A program made the position numbers and the translations under genes. From Caballeronia cordobensis (GTDB taxonomy: Bacteria; Pseudomonadota; Gammaproteobacteria; Burkholderiales; Burkholderiaceae), in assembly GCF_001544575.2 (NCBI RefSeq), contig NZ_FCNY02000034.1, positions 1-54,810 of the forward strand: a DNA stretch of 54,810 bases, in the 5' to 3' direction. Positions 16,734 to 25,907 of the stretch are shown here, in pieces (position 1 is the first letter of the stretch; every line of letters starts with the position of its first letter). The notes beneath the pieces are model-generated. The model worked only from the letters and a program-made list of their open reading frames with translations, did not search any database and had not been told where the DNA came from.

Positions 16734-17950
16734 AGACGCGCATACAGTGGGGAGGCGAGACGAGTCTCGCGAAGGCGCAAGCGGACTTGGTATTGCTCGC
16801 GACAAAGCCGCGCCTGAGCGTGGCGATCGTGGTGGAAGCCGCCGCCGGGGGCGTTGCAACGCACCTCGCCGATCTGATTCCGGGTCTGGCGAAGCGCGGC
16901 GTGGACGTGCATCTGATCGCTCCGCCCGACGGTGCGCGATTCGATTCGCAATGGCTGACTGTTGAATGCCTCTCGTGCTGTGCTTCGGTCACGCGCATCC
17001 CGATGCAGCGGGCGATCGGCCCAAGCGATCTGGGTTCTTTCGCGCGTGTATTCCGTGTCCTCAAACGAATTCGGCCGGACATCGTCCATTCCCACAGTTC
17101 GAAGGCAGGTGTGCTTGCGCGTGCTTGTCCCGGTCCGTGGCGCCAGGTCTATACACCGCATGCGGTCTACACGCTCAACCCTACGCTGAAACCGGCCACC
17201 CGCCGCCTCTTCGGCGCACTCGAGGGATTTTTCGGGCGCTTTCTCACCGATCGCATCGTCGCCGTCTCGGATGACGAGGCGCGCCACCTGCATGACGACA
17301 TCAACATTCCTCGCGCGCGGATCGCGACCGTCTGGAATGGCGCGCCCCCATTCGAACGTGTCGATCGACTGTCCGCGCGTCGACGGTTGGACATCCCCGA
17401 CGACGTGTTCGTGGTCGGCATGGTCGGCCGCTTCGCGTTGCAGAAGGGTGTCGACCGGTTCGTCTCGATCGCGCGAAAGGTCGGCGAAAAAACGGGCTCG
17501 CGGGTGCAGTTCGTCTGCATCGGCAGCGGCGACTTTTCCGCCGCTGCAGGGGTGGCGAACGAGGTGCTGCCTCCGAACCTTCGCGTGATCGGCGCGGTGC
17601 CCGCCGCACGCCGTTACTTCAACGCATTCGATCTTTTCGCGCTAACGAGCCGTTACGAGGGCTTCCCGTACGTCTATGTCGAATCCATTGCGGCCGGCGT
17701 GCCGATCGTTTCAACACGCGTAGCGGGCGCGGACGCGCTAGTCACTTCATACCACGCTGGCGTGGTCGTTTCGAACGACGACGATCCAACTCCATTCGCT
17801 GAAGCCGTGATCGCGCTCGCATCCGATCCGCAGCGTTACGCGCAGCTCCAATCCAACTGTATGACCGCGGCCACACGTTTCACTGCCAGCCGCATGGTCG
17901 ACGAAACACTCGCCGTCTATCGGCATTGCATTGCCCAAGAAAGCATATGA
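16730..17950 (+). CDS. Family 4 glycosyltransferase
   Basis: A 406-residue GT-B glycosyltransferase, probably cytoplasmic and membrane-associated. The N-terminal acceptor domain has a GT4-type loop (EAAAGGVATHLADLIPGLA). The C-terminal donor domain carries VVGMVGRFALQKGVDRF and the E-x7-E motif in YEGFPYVYVESIAAGVP. ATG 16730 overlaps the wzc stop; a GTG four codons upstream is also possible, but GGTGG at 16716-16720 suits the ATG. It is the only committed glycosyltransferase in the locus, so it probably adds the second sugar. Donor and linkage are not predictable from sequence. Confidence 0.9.
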   Translation: MKTRIQWGGETSLAKAQADLVLLATKPRLSVAIVVEAAAGGVATHLADLIPGLAKRGVDVHLIAPPDGARFDSQWLTVECLSCCASVTRIPMQRAIGPSDLGSFARVFRVLKRIRPDIVHSHSSKAGVLARACPGPWRQVYTPHAVYTLNPTLKPATRRLFGALEGFFGRFLTDRIVAVSDDEARHLHDDINIPRARIATVWNGAPPFERVDRLSARRRLDIPDDVFVVGMVGRFALQKGVDRFVSIARKVGEKTGSRVQFVCIGSGDFSAAAGVANEVLPPNLRVIGAVPAARRYFNAFDLFALTSRYEGFPYVYVESIAAGVPIVSTRVAGADALVTSYHAGVVVSNDDDPTPFAEAVIALASDPQRYAQLQSNCMTAATRFTASRMVDETLAVYRHCIAQESI

Positions 17951-19170
17951 AACCGATTCAGAACATCGTGATGCTGCACGCCTATAGCCGTCGTAATTCA
18001 GGCGACGGATTGCTCGTCGATCTTTGCACGGCTCTGTTGCGTGAAGCCTTCGGTCCGCAGATTCGCGTAGCGGTGGTCGCTGCCGATCCCGCTTCATTTC
18101 CGGAATACGACGACGTCCTGCCAGCACCCGTCATCGCTTCGAGAGGCCTTGCACGTGTCGAGGCTGCGGCGAGCACAGCCTGCCGTCTGGCAACGTCGTC
18201 GCTCGACACGTTGCGACAGCGTCTTGCGCAAGCCGATTTGATCGTCGGCGTCGGCGGGGGCTATCTGCGCGCGCGCGATGGTTTCGAGATGCTCAAGCTT
18301 GAGTTGGGTCATCTCGTGCAGGTGGACGCCGCGCGCGCCGCACGCAAGCCAACCGTCTATCTCCCGCAGAGCATCGGACCGGCGATGGCATGCACATCCG
18401 GACTATCGAGTCTGGCTGGGCGGCGACTTCGCGAAGCGCTGTCAAGTTTCGATGCTGTGTGCGTGCGCGACGATCGCTCACAGGAATTTCTGCGCGGCAA
18501 TGCGAACGTTTGCCGCATGCCGGACATGGCGGTTCTGGAATTCGCGCGTGCCCGCGACGCAGTATTGGCACGCGCCGCTTCGCGCCGCCACGACGTGGCG
18601 CATGTCGCGCTAGTGCTGCGTGAGGCGCCGAGTTGGAGCCGTGAGCAATGCGAGCGCTATGCGCACTCGACACGCGAACTCATTACGCTGCTGCAGGGCC
18701 AGTGCCGCTTAAGTTTTGCGGTGCAGAGCACGGGGCGCGGCAACGACGATGCCGCTTACTATCGCCGCATGGGGCTCGGGGGCGAACTGCCGAGTTTGCG
18801 TCATCTGCTCCAGCATGACACCCCGGATGCGGTCGTATCGGTTCGCCTGCATGGCGCGCTGGAAACGCTTCTGCACGGCGTACCGGCATTTCACCTCAGT
18901 TACGAGCGCAAGGGCTTCGGTGCGTTCGGCGACCTGGACATCCCGGGATGGGTCGCCAATGCCGCCGACTTCGACGCCGAGGCCGTGGTCCGGCATTTGT
19001 TCTCACCGCAGGCTTTGCCTGCATTCTGGGACGCCACGGAGGGTGCGCTGTCGCGGATTGCCACGCAGCGCGCATCGCTCATCGAGGTACTTCGGCGAGC
19101 CGCAGGCGTGGAGCCAACGCGACCTGGGCCGCGCGTCGAAAGCCCGCAGCTCGCCGATGTGCAAGGATAA
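17947..19170 (+). CDS. Polysaccharide pyruvyl transferase family protein
   Basis: A 407-residue protein of the polysaccharide pyruvyl transferase family (WcaK/AmsJ/CsaB-like), which transfers a ketal pyruvate from PEP to sugar hydroxyls. Family features include NSGDGLLV at the N-terminus, LIVGVGGGYLRAR, PTVYLPQSIGP, VCVRDDRSQEFL and the C-terminal VVSVRLHGALETLLHGVP. ATG 17947 overlaps the glycosyltransferase stop by ATGA. It suggests that the polymer is acidic through pyruvate groups. The family also includes members with other roles, so the activity is likely but not certain. Confidence 0.86.
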   Translation: MKPIQNIVMLHAYSRRNSGDGLLVDLCTALLREAFGPQIRVAVVAADPASFPEYDDVLPAPVIASRGLARVEAAASTACRLATSSLDTLRQRLAQADLIVGVGGGYLRARDGFEMLKLELGHLVQVDAARAARKPTVYLPQSIGPAMACTSGLSSLAGRRLREALSSFDAVCVRDDRSQEFLRGNANVCRMPDMAVLEFARARDAVLARAASRRHDVAHVALVLREAPSWSREQCERYAHSTRELITLLQGQCRLSFAVQSTGRGNDDAAYYRRMGLGGELPSLRHLLQHDTPDAVVSVRLHGALETLLHGVPAFHLSYERKGFGAFGDLDIPGWVANAADFDAEAVVRHLFSPQALPAFWDATEGALSRIATQRASLIEVLRRAAGVEPTRPGPRVESPQLADVQG

Positions 19171-19176
19171 GGTCCG

Positions 19177-20427
19177 ATGGCGCTGCGTCTCCTGCTACGC
19201 GTTGCCTCGCTTGCCGCGAAATTCGGTTTGACGATTGCGGTCGCGCGCGCCCTCGGTTTCGCCGCGGTCGGTGAATATGGGCTTGCCGTCGCGGTCTCGG
19301 TTATCGCTTCAAAGCTGTGCGGCCTAGGCTTCAGCGCCGAACTCAACCGCCAGCTCAGCGGACCGACTTCCAAGGCGGCCATCGAGACGGCGCGAGGATT
19401 GCGCGCCGTGTACGTCGGCTTCTATCTGATCTCAGGAGCCGGCTTACTCGCCGCATCGCTTGGCGGTTGGTCGACGGAGTATTCCGCAAGTGTGGCCACC
19501 GTCGGCTTCGTTCTGCTGGTTGCCGCGAGCGAACACTACGCGCTCGAAGTCAATACGTATGTGTTTTCCGTGCATCGGTCGCGCGCTGGTTCATCGATGC
19601 TGTTCGCCCGCACGGGCGGCTGGGCTGCAATCGCGATCGTCGGTTTGTTGATCGGGCTCGTCAAAGACATCCACACGGTATTTGTCCTGTGGATCGTCTC
19701 GAACGTCGGCGTCACCTTCTGGGCTTGGATGCTGCTGTCCCGTCTCGCTTCCCGACATGGCGAAGCGGCGGTCCGAGATGTGCCTCTCGCGACGCAACTG
19801 CGGACGACGTGGACGGCCGGGGTGCATTTCTATATCGGTGGTGTTCTGCTGGCCGGGCTGCAATATGCCGAGCGCTTCATCGCTACGGCGTGGCTGCCGG
19901 CCGCAGAAGTCGGGCGATATGTCTTCATGTGGTCAGTGGCGAACGCCGTGCAGACGGTCGCTTACGCAACGGTAGGGGTGATCGCCGGTCCTCGCCTTGC
20001 GCGCGCGGCCGGCGCAACGGACGTCGCCTGGCGCGAAACATTCCGAAAGTCGTTGCGAACCACGATCGGCGTAAGCGTCACAACGGCGGCCGGCATCGCC
20101 TGTGCAGCCCCGATCATTTTCTGGACGACCAAGGAACGGACGACGCCGGCAGCGCTCCTGACCATTTCAATTCTCCTCGCCTCTTTCATGCTGCGTTCCA
20201 TCGGCGATTTGCTCTGGTGGGCGTCCGTCGCGCGCCGCGCGCGTCAGCGCATCGTGCTCGGCATGTGTGTCGCTGCTTCGGTCGCACTGCCGATTTCGCT
20301 CTGGCTGATTCCGGGGCATGGCGTCGTTGAAGTCGCGCTAGCGCATCTGCTCGGAAGCGTCACGGTGCTGGTGGCACTGTTCTGGGCGCAACGCGGAGGC
20401 GTGGTAGGAGAGCACGACAATGTTTGA
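19177..20427 (+). CDS. Oligosaccharide flippase (Wzx-like)
   Basis: A 416-residue polytopic membrane protein of the MOP/MATE-like polysaccharide flippase superfamily, with about 12 predicted helices. It would move lipid-linked repeat units across the inner membrane. The N-terminus (RVASLAAKFGLTIAVARALG followed by VGEYGLAVAV) matches the start of Wzx proteins. A purine-rich AAGGATAAGG lies just upstream of the ATG. It overlaps the next membrane gene by 8 bases. Assignment rests on topology, N-terminal pattern and position, since primary sequence is poorly conserved in this family. Confidence 0.82.
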   Translation: MALRLLLRVASLAAKFGLTIAVARALGFAAVGEYGLAVAVSVIASKLCGLGFSAELNRQLSGPTSKAAIETARGLRAVYVGFYLISGAGLLAASLGGWSTEYSASVATVGFVLLVAASEHYALEVNTYVFSVHRSRAGSSMLFARTGGWAAIAIVGLLIGLVKDIHTVFVLWIVSNVGVTFWAWMLLSRLASRHGEAAVRDVPLATQLRTTWTAGVHFYIGGVLLAGLQYAERFIATAWLPAAEVGRYVFMWSVANAVQTVAYATVGVIAGPRLARAAGATDVAWRETFRKSLRTTIGVSVTTAAGIACAAPIIFWTTKERTTPAALLTISILLASFMLRSIGDLLWWASVARRARQRIVLGMCVAASVALPISLWLIPGHGVVEVALAHLLGSVTVLVALFWAQRGGVVGEHDNV

Positions 20428-21493
20428 TCGATTGATGCGCACCGGCCCCCAACTGAGCCGCGGTGTCATCGCCTGGCTTGCGGGCATCGCCTCATGCGGA
20501 TATATAGGCTTGTTCGTCGCGGGAAAGTCGCTTCTTCCCGCTTTCCTGTTTCGGGATGCCGAGAAGATTCAGGCTCAGATGAACGGTTCGAGCACCTACG
20601 ACGGATCGTCCTTCGACGCTGTCGGCAAGTTATATGCGATGTTTGGACCGACGCTGCTGAACGTCTTCGTGATGGCGGTCGGTATATGGTTCATCTGTGC
20701 ATTGCTGACTCGCGTCAGGGACGCTGGCGCACTGAGCATGGCGCTTCTCCTTGGAGTTCCGTGCGTCTTTTTCAATCTGTTCGTCGCCTCAAAGGACACA
20801 CTCGTCGTGGCCATGGCGCTCATGATCGTCTGGACACTACGGCGCGGGCGCGCGGGATTCACAACCTTCGTCGCAATCGCTGCTTACATGGTCTACGCGC
20901 TTCTGGTGCGGCGCTATTTTCTTTTGATCGTGGTGTGTGCCGGCGGTGTATGGCTTTTCAGGTGCGCGGGAAAGCGCGCACGTTTCGTTCTTGTGTGCGG
21001 CGTTCTGCTGACGCTTTTTCTATTGCCTTCGGTCGTCTATACGGCCTTGCTGCATCCGCGCGACATGGCGGTGGACTACCTGATGTATCAGTCACCCTAT
21101 GGCGCGCGCACGAGTTTCTACAACCTGATTGCGCCCGACACATTCCTAGCGTTTTGTATCGACTATCTCTACGCCGCCTTGCGCTTGCATTTGCCCGTTC
21201 TCTTTTCGCCCGATCCACGCGGTCTGGCGATGCAGGCATTCGTGATCGCGGCATGGTGCGCCGCCCGGCCAATGCGCCGTGCGGCGGAGGCGTGTCCCGG
21301 TATCGGAAGACTCGCGTGTCTGGTCATGGGACACATCATTGTATCGATGCTGTTCGAACCCGATCTCGGCAGCTACGTGAGGCATCTTTCGAGTGTGTCG
21401 ATTTTCTGCATGGTCCTGTTTGCGACGCGTGCCAATCCGGTTCGCGCCGTACGCGCTGACAATCAACGGCGGACCGCACTTTCGCCCAGGTAG
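20420..21493 (+). CDS. Polytopic membrane protein, EPS polymerase candidate (Wzy-like)
   Basis: A 357-residue hydrophobic protein with about nine or ten membrane segments and a long soluble loop around YQSPYGARTSFYNLIAPDTF. No family signature is clear to me. Wzy polymerases are recognised mainly by topology and context, and this is the only candidate in a locus that already has priming transferase, flippase, Wza and Wzc. Arginine-rich motifs (VRRYF, YVRHLSS) sit next to helices, as in Wzy and O-antigen ligase proteins. It overlaps the flippase gene by 8 bases and its 3' end overlaps the convergent hydrolase gene by 31 bases. Confidence 0.65.
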   Translation: MFDRLMRTGPQLSRGVIAWLAGIASCGYIGLFVAGKSLLPAFLFRDAEKIQAQMNGSSTYDGSSFDAVGKLYAMFGPTLLNVFVMAVGIWFICALLTRVRDAGALSMALLLGVPCVFFNLFVASKDTLVVAMALMIVWTLRRGRAGFTTFVAIAAYMVYALLVRRYFLLIVVCAGGVWLFRCAGKRARFVLVCGVLLTLFLLPSVVYTALLHPRDMAVDYLMYQSPYGARTSFYNLIAPDTFLAFCIDYLYAALRLHLPVLFSPDPRGLAMQAFVIAAWCAARPMRRAAEACPGIGRLACLVMGHIIVSMLFEPDLGSYVRHLSSVSIFCMVLFATRANPVRAVRADNQRRTALSPR

Positions 21494-22491
21494 TCGAGCA
21501 CTGGGGCGAGCGCAGCTTTGGCGTTGCTGTCCGTATCGACGAGTCCGAAACTGCGCTCCCGCGCGTTTTCGGCGCGCGCAGTGTCTTTCCACTCGTAGAT
21601 CGAGAAAAGCGGAATACTCGACGCATCGAGCGACGCATCGAGCGACGCAACGAACGCGCCGATTCTGCGCGCCTGCATCGCTGGACTGCTCGTCGCGGAA
21701 CCTTGGGACGGCACACCCCATTCGGTGATGACCGCCGGCAGCCCATAGCGGTTGCGCAGTTCGCGAGCGGCATTGCGGATCTGCGCCGGCGTCATGCCGT
21801 ATGCGTGATACGACACCGCATCGAGGCAGCGGGACGATCCGTCAAGCGCCGCGCGTAGAAGTCGGCTCGCCGTGCTGTCGCCGACGGGTGCGGTGGAAAA
21901 CCCGAAGCCGTACACCGGAACGTGCAACGGTGGCTCCTTGATCTGCGCGCACACGCCGCTCATGAACGGCGGGAAAGTCGTTGCGGCGTCGCCGGTCGGC
22001 CAATAACGGCCGAGATCCGGCTCGTTCCACAGTTCGATGCCGAGGAGTTGCTGCGCGTATTCTTGTGCAATGGTTTGAACACGCGCGCCGAATTGCCTGC
22101 CCACGAACTGCAAGTACGAAGGACTCGCATCGCCTGCTGCAATCTGGGGGACGGTGGAGCGGATGGTCAGCAGGACGGGAAGCCGGGCGCGAGCGGCAAT
22201 CGAAAAGGCTGCGGTGACACGGCGCATATACCGCGCATTGTCGAGTTGGTCGGTCCACACTCCCAGGCGCACGAATGCGAAGCCCGCGTTCGCGATCTTC
22301 TCTGCATCCAGTTCAGAAAACGTTTCGATCTTGACCTGAACGCCGACGCGCAGAGGACCTTGTTGCACCGAAGTCGACGCGTACGACGTATGTGCCTCCT
22401 GCGCGTGCGCCGGTAGGCCGCCGAGCGACATCGCGCACGACAGTGTACCGATGACGAAACAAACCGAAAGTGCGTGTGCAAGTCTGGACAT
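21463..22491 (-). CDS. Secreted glycoside hydrolase, clan GH-A (PslG-like)
   Basis: A 342-residue protein with a Sec signal peptide (cleavage probable after PAHA, residue 30) and a TIM-barrel hydrolase. The acid/base glutamate is E157 in ELWNEPDL and the nucleophile candidate is E257 in ITEWGV, the spacing expected of clan A enzymes such as GH5/GH39/PslG. It probably works in the periplasm or outside on the polymer made by the adjacent locus. It is convergent with the polymerase candidate and overlaps it by 31 bases. A 12-bp tandem duplication near 21620-21650 encodes SLDASLDAS after the nucleophile. Confidence 0.85.
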   Translation of the reverse strand: MSRLAHALSVCFVIGTLSCAMSLGGLPAHAQEAHTSYASTSVQQGPLRVGVQVKIETFSELDAEKIANAGFAFVRLGVWTDQLDNARYMRRVTAAFSIAARARLPVLLTIRSTVPQIAAGDASPSYLQFVGRQFGARVQTIAQEYAQQLLGIELWNEPDLGRYWPTGDAATTFPPFMSGVCAQIKEPPLHVPVYGFGFSTAPVGDSTASRLLRAALDGSSRCLDAVSYHAYGMTPAQIRNAARELRNRYGLPAVITEWGVPSQGSATSSPAMQARRIGAFVASLDASLDASSIPLFSIYEWKDTARAENARERSFGLVDTDSNAKAALAPVLDYLGESAVRR

Positions 22492-22554
22492 GACAGAGGA
22501 GAAATCGCCCCGTTTCGTCGGTAAGCGAAATAGTTGAACGGGTCAGAAATCTTG

Positions 22555-22705
22555 TGTGCTGAGGCTGGTTAAAAACGTCGCGGCGATGTGGCAGCATCAA
22601 CGGGAACAGGTGGCCCCTTCTTCGTCTATCCGCCCGAGGCGCGTCCAATCGTTTATACGACAAACGCCATCGAGAGCATGCACATGCAGAGCCTCGATTG
22701 TCCGC
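22555..22705 (+). pseudogene. IS256-family transposase remnant
   Basis: A fragment of about 36 codons reads MWQHQREQVAP in one frame and, after a one-base shift, FFVYPPEARPIVYTTNAIES followed by MHMQ in the next. The YTTNAIES-MHMQ segment is a hallmark of IS256/Mutator-type transposases near their C-terminal catalytic region. No start, no rest of the gene and no inverted ends were found. It lies between the EPS hydrolase and the TraB gene. Confidence 0.75.
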
Positions 22706-22776
22706 ACGTCCGTATTCAATGGAATGGCAGAAGCGAGCACCGATCCGTTAGCTTTGATGCACCTGCCTCGCCCGGC

Positions 22777-23871
22777 TCACCCCCCCACCACCACAAATCC
22801 CCTCTTCCTCAACAGTTCTAACACCCCCCGCGCACCGCCCAAATGCAGCGCCCCGATCGCCACGAACACCGGCTTATCCGGCGCCGCCAGCGCAACCATC
22901 CTCTGCACAAACCGCTGGTTCCTCTGATAAACCACGCGGTTATCCACCTGCTCAGCCAGCGCCCTGTTGCGCGCCAGTTTCGAACTCTTCGCATCGTCCC
23001 AGGCCTTCAACGCATCCGCATCGCCGATACGCCATAACCGGTGCAACTCCTTCACGTCGGCCACATTCTCCGCGGGCGTCTGCACGAGATCCTGCGCGAG
23101 CATTTCGCGCTGCTGCGCCGATGTGAGCCGCGTGAACGTCGATATCTGTTCGTTCAACGTTTCCAGCCCGACGATCTTCCCGCGCACCCGCAGATACACG
23201 TTCTGCAATTGCGCCTCGGTCCCGTACTCGCTCTGAAAACCCGCTTTCAACGTGTCGTACGTTTCGATCAGCATTGAAGCCAGCCACGGCCGCGTGTGCC
23301 GCAGTTCCTTCAAAGCCTGCGGATTGCTGCGCATGCGCGTCTCGACCTTCTTCCACATCGCGTCGGGCAAATAGTCGATGAGACACTCGCTACGGCACAT
23401 GCCATAGCGATTCACGTCTTCTTGCGAGAGCAGCAGTTCGTCGGGAGAGATTTCGAGCGCCAGTGTCGGCGATGCATCGAGCGCCGCGAGTATCGGCTTG
23501 CGAAACGGTTGCTCGGGCGGATAGTCGCTCGCGAAACCCACATGGAGCGTGCCGAGCACGTAGATGGTCGTCGCGCCCTTGGTCGCGACGTAGAACGGCA
23601 TGCGCGGCGGCTGCGCGCGCACCGGACCGCTTGCGGTCGTGCCGGTCGAACGATCCGCGCGCGGCGGCGCAGGCGCCGGGTTCGACGGCGCGGTGGCGGA
23701 ACCGGCATCGCCCGCGGCCTGCGGCGTGCGTGCCCCGATAACGGCGAAGCTCGGCGACCACCACGCGACACCCGCCGTAAACAGCACGAACGACAGCACG
23801 ATGACTGTCGTTTGGGCGAGCGCCGCGCGCAAAGAGCGCGGCTTGACGTATGAATCCGGCACGACCGTCAT
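22777..23871 (-). CDS. TraB/GumN family protein
   Basis: A 364-residue protein with one N-terminal membrane anchor or uncleaved signal (TTVIVLSFVLFTAGVAWW), a Pro/Ala-rich linker and a TraB/GumN domain. Conserved motifs are IYVLGTLHVGF and the C-terminal VFVAIGALHLGG, whose GxxH elements resemble metal or active-site motifs of TIKI-type proteases. The biochemical role in bacteria is not settled. It is on the same strand as dpp, 42 bases after dppF, so read-through is possible. Confidence 0.88.
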   Translation of the reverse strand: MTVVPDSYVKPRSLRAALAQTTVIVLSFVLFTAGVAWWSPSFAVIGARTPQAAGDAGSATAPSNPAPAPPRADRSTGTTASGPVRAQPPRMPFYVATKGATTIYVLGTLHVGFASDYPPEQPFRKPILAALDASPTLALEISPDELLLSQEDVNRYGMCRSECLIDYLPDAMWKKVETRMRSNPQALKELRHTRPWLASMLIETYDTLKAGFQSEYGTEAQLQNVYLRVRGKIVGLETLNEQISTFTRLTSAQQREMLAQDLVQTPAENVADVKELHRLWRIGDADALKAWDDAKSSKLARNRALAEQVDNRVVYQRNQRFVQRMVALAAPDKPVFVAIGALHLGGARGVLELLRKRGFVVVGG

Positions 23872-23913
23872 CTTAAAACATTCACATGACGCGTCGCGCG
23901 CGTCCGCCGAGAT

Positions 23914-24918
23914 TCAGGCTTCGCCTTCTCCTACCTCCTCGGCGCGATGACACGACACCTGCCTCCCATCGACGGCGCGCAGCTTCGGCTCCTCGACGCG
24001 GCATCGCTCGATCGCATACGGGCAGCGCTGATGAAACGTGCAGCCCGACGGCGGATTGAGCGGCGAAGGCATCTCGCCCTGCAGCTTGATCTTGATGCTC
24101 CGGTCTTCCTCGAAGATCGCGGGCGTCGCGGACATCAGCGCGCGCGTGTACGGATGACGCGGCTTCGCGAAAATCGTCTTCTTGTCGCCGAGCTCGGCGA
24201 CGCCGCCGAAGTACATCACCATCACGTCGTCGGCGATATGCTCCACCACCGACAAGTTATGCGAGATGAACACGTAGCTCGTGCCGAACTGCGCCTGCAA
24301 ATCCATGAACAGATTCAGAATCTGCGCCTGGATCGATACATCGAGCGCGGACACGGGCTCGTCGGCGACGACGATCTGCGGGTCCAGAATCATCGCGCGC
24401 GCGATCGCCACGCGCTGACGCTGTCCGCCCGAAAACATGTGCGGATAACGCGACGCATGCTCGGGCCGCAAGCCGACGGTGCGCATCATGTGCGCGATGC
24501 GCTCGGCGCGCTCGGTCGCGCTCAGCTTCGTGTTGATCGCGAGCGGCTCGCCGAGCGTCTGCTCGACGGTCTTGCGCGGATTCAACGACGCGAACGGGTT
24601 CTGAAACACCATCTGCACGCGCTGACGCAACTCGGCGATCTTCGCCTTGCTCGCCCCGGCAACGTCGTCGCCTTCGATCAGCAAGCGGCCCGACGTGGGC
24701 GCTTCGATCATCGTCAACTGACGCGCGAGCGTCGACTTGCCGCAGCCCGATTCGCCGACGACCGCGAGCGTGCGCCCGCGCTTCAGCTCGAACGACACGC
24801 CGTTCAACGCCTTCACCGTGCCGTGCTTGAACGCGCTGCGCTTCACGTCGTAGTGCTTCGTGAGCCGGTCGGCGGCGAGCACGATCTCCTGACTGATTTC
24901 CTTCGGTACGGCATTCAT
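23914..24918 (-). CDS. dppF: Dipeptide ABC transporter ATP-binding protein DppF
   Basis: A 334-residue ABC ATPase of the Opp/Dpp class. Walker A is GESGCGKST, the signature is FSGGQRQR, and Walker B is IVVADEPVSALD. The C-terminal oligopeptide extension contains a cysteine pair in CTFHQRCPYA, which in related proteins coordinates an iron-sulfur cluster. ATG 24918 overlaps the dppD stop by ATGA. It is the last gene of the dppABCDF operon and pairs with DppD to power uptake. Confidence 0.94.
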   Translation of the reverse strand: MNAVPKEISQEIVLAADRLTKHYDVKRSAFKHGTVKALNGVSFELKRGRTLAVVGESGCGKSTLARQLTMIEAPTSGRLLIEGDDVAGASKAKIAELRQRVQMVFQNPFASLNPRKTVEQTLGEPLAINTKLSATERAERIAHMMRTVGLRPEHASRYPHMFSGGQRQRVAIARAMILDPQIVVADEPVSALDVSIQAQILNLFMDLQAQFGTSYVFISHNLSVVEHIADDVMVMYFGGVAELGDKKTIFAKPRHPYTRALMSATPAIFEEDRSIKIKLQGEMPSPLNPPSGCTFHQRCPYAIERCRVEEPKLRAVDGRQVSCHRAEEVGEGEA

Positions 24919-25904
24919 CGCGCGCCCTCCACGACTACATCGATATTCAGCGGCTTGATGCAACGCGCGCGCACGGCCGGGTCGTTCTTGTCGAGCTGAA
25001 ACAGATTCGGCCGCGCCTTCCAGCAATCGTCGACGACATACTTGCAGCGCGGCGCGAAGAGGCATCCGCCTGGCCGGTCGTCCTTGCCCGGCACCATGCC
25101 CGGCAGCGCGGCGAGGCGCGACGTACCGCGGTTATGCTCGGGAATGGCCGCGAGCAGCGCTTCCGTGTACGGATGATGCGGCTCGCTGAAGATCGTCGGC
25201 ACATGATTCGTTTCGATGATCTCGCCCGCGTACATCACCGCGACGCGCTGCGCCACTTCCGACACCACGGCGAGATCGTGCGAAATCAGCACGAGCGCCA
25301 TGCCGCGTTCTTTCTGCAGGCGCACGAGCAGTTCCATGATCTGCGCCTGAATGGTGACGTCGAGCGCCGTGGTCGGCTCGTCGGCGATCAGCAGCTTCGG
25401 ATTGCACGCCACCGCCATCGCGATCATCACGCGCTGGTTCATGCCGCCCGACATCTGGTGCGGAAACGATTCGATGCGGCTCTTCGCATCCGGAATGCCG
25501 ACCTGATCGAGCAGTTCGACCGCGCGCCGGTGAAGCGCATCGCCGCGCAAGCCTTCGTGCAGCTTCAGCACTTCCTTGATCTGGTAGCCGACGGTATAGC
25601 TCGGGTTCAGGCTCGTCAGCGCGTCCTGAAACACCATCGCGATATCCTTGCCGATGATTTTGCGACGCTCGCGCGCCGACGCCTTCAGCAAGTCGCGGCC
25701 ATCGAACGTCACCTGATCGGCGGTCACTTTGCCGGGCGCGTCGATGAGGCCCATCAGCGCCATCATCGTGACGCTCTTGCCCGAGCCGGATTCGCCGACC
25801 ACGCCGACGACCTCGCCCGGTTTCACGGAAAGATCGATGCGATCGACGGCCTGCGTGCCGCCGAACGTCACCTGCAGATTACGGATAGTCAAAAGATCGT
25901 TCAT
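24915..25904 (-). CDS. dppD: Dipeptide ABC transporter ATP-binding protein DppD
   Basis: A 329-residue ABC ATPase. Walker A is GESGSGKS, the signature is MSGGMNQR, and Walker B is LLIADEPTTALD. The C-terminal extension has CLFAPRCKY, the oligopeptide-type cysteine motif. It starts 3 bases after the dppC stop and overlaps dppF by 4 bases, so expression is tightly coupled. Substrate range (di- or tripeptides, possibly haem or glutathione in related systems) is inferred from family only. Confidence 0.94.
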   Translation of the reverse strand: MNDLLTIRNLQVTFGGTQAVDRIDLSVKPGEVVGVVGESGSGKSVTMMALMGLIDAPGKVTADQVTFDGRDLLKASARERRKIIGKDIAMVFQDALTSLNPSYTVGYQIKEVLKLHEGLRGDALHRRAVELLDQVGIPDAKSRIESFPHQMSGGMNQRVMIAMAVACNPKLLIADEPTTALDVTIQAQIMELLVRLQKERGMALVLISHDLAVVSEVAQRVAVMYAGEIIETNHVPTIFSEPHHPYTEALLAAIPEHNRGTSRLAALPGMVPGKDDRPGGCLFAPRCKYVVDDCWKARPNLFQLDKNDPAVRARCIKPLNIDVVVEGAR

Positions 25905-25907
25905 CGC

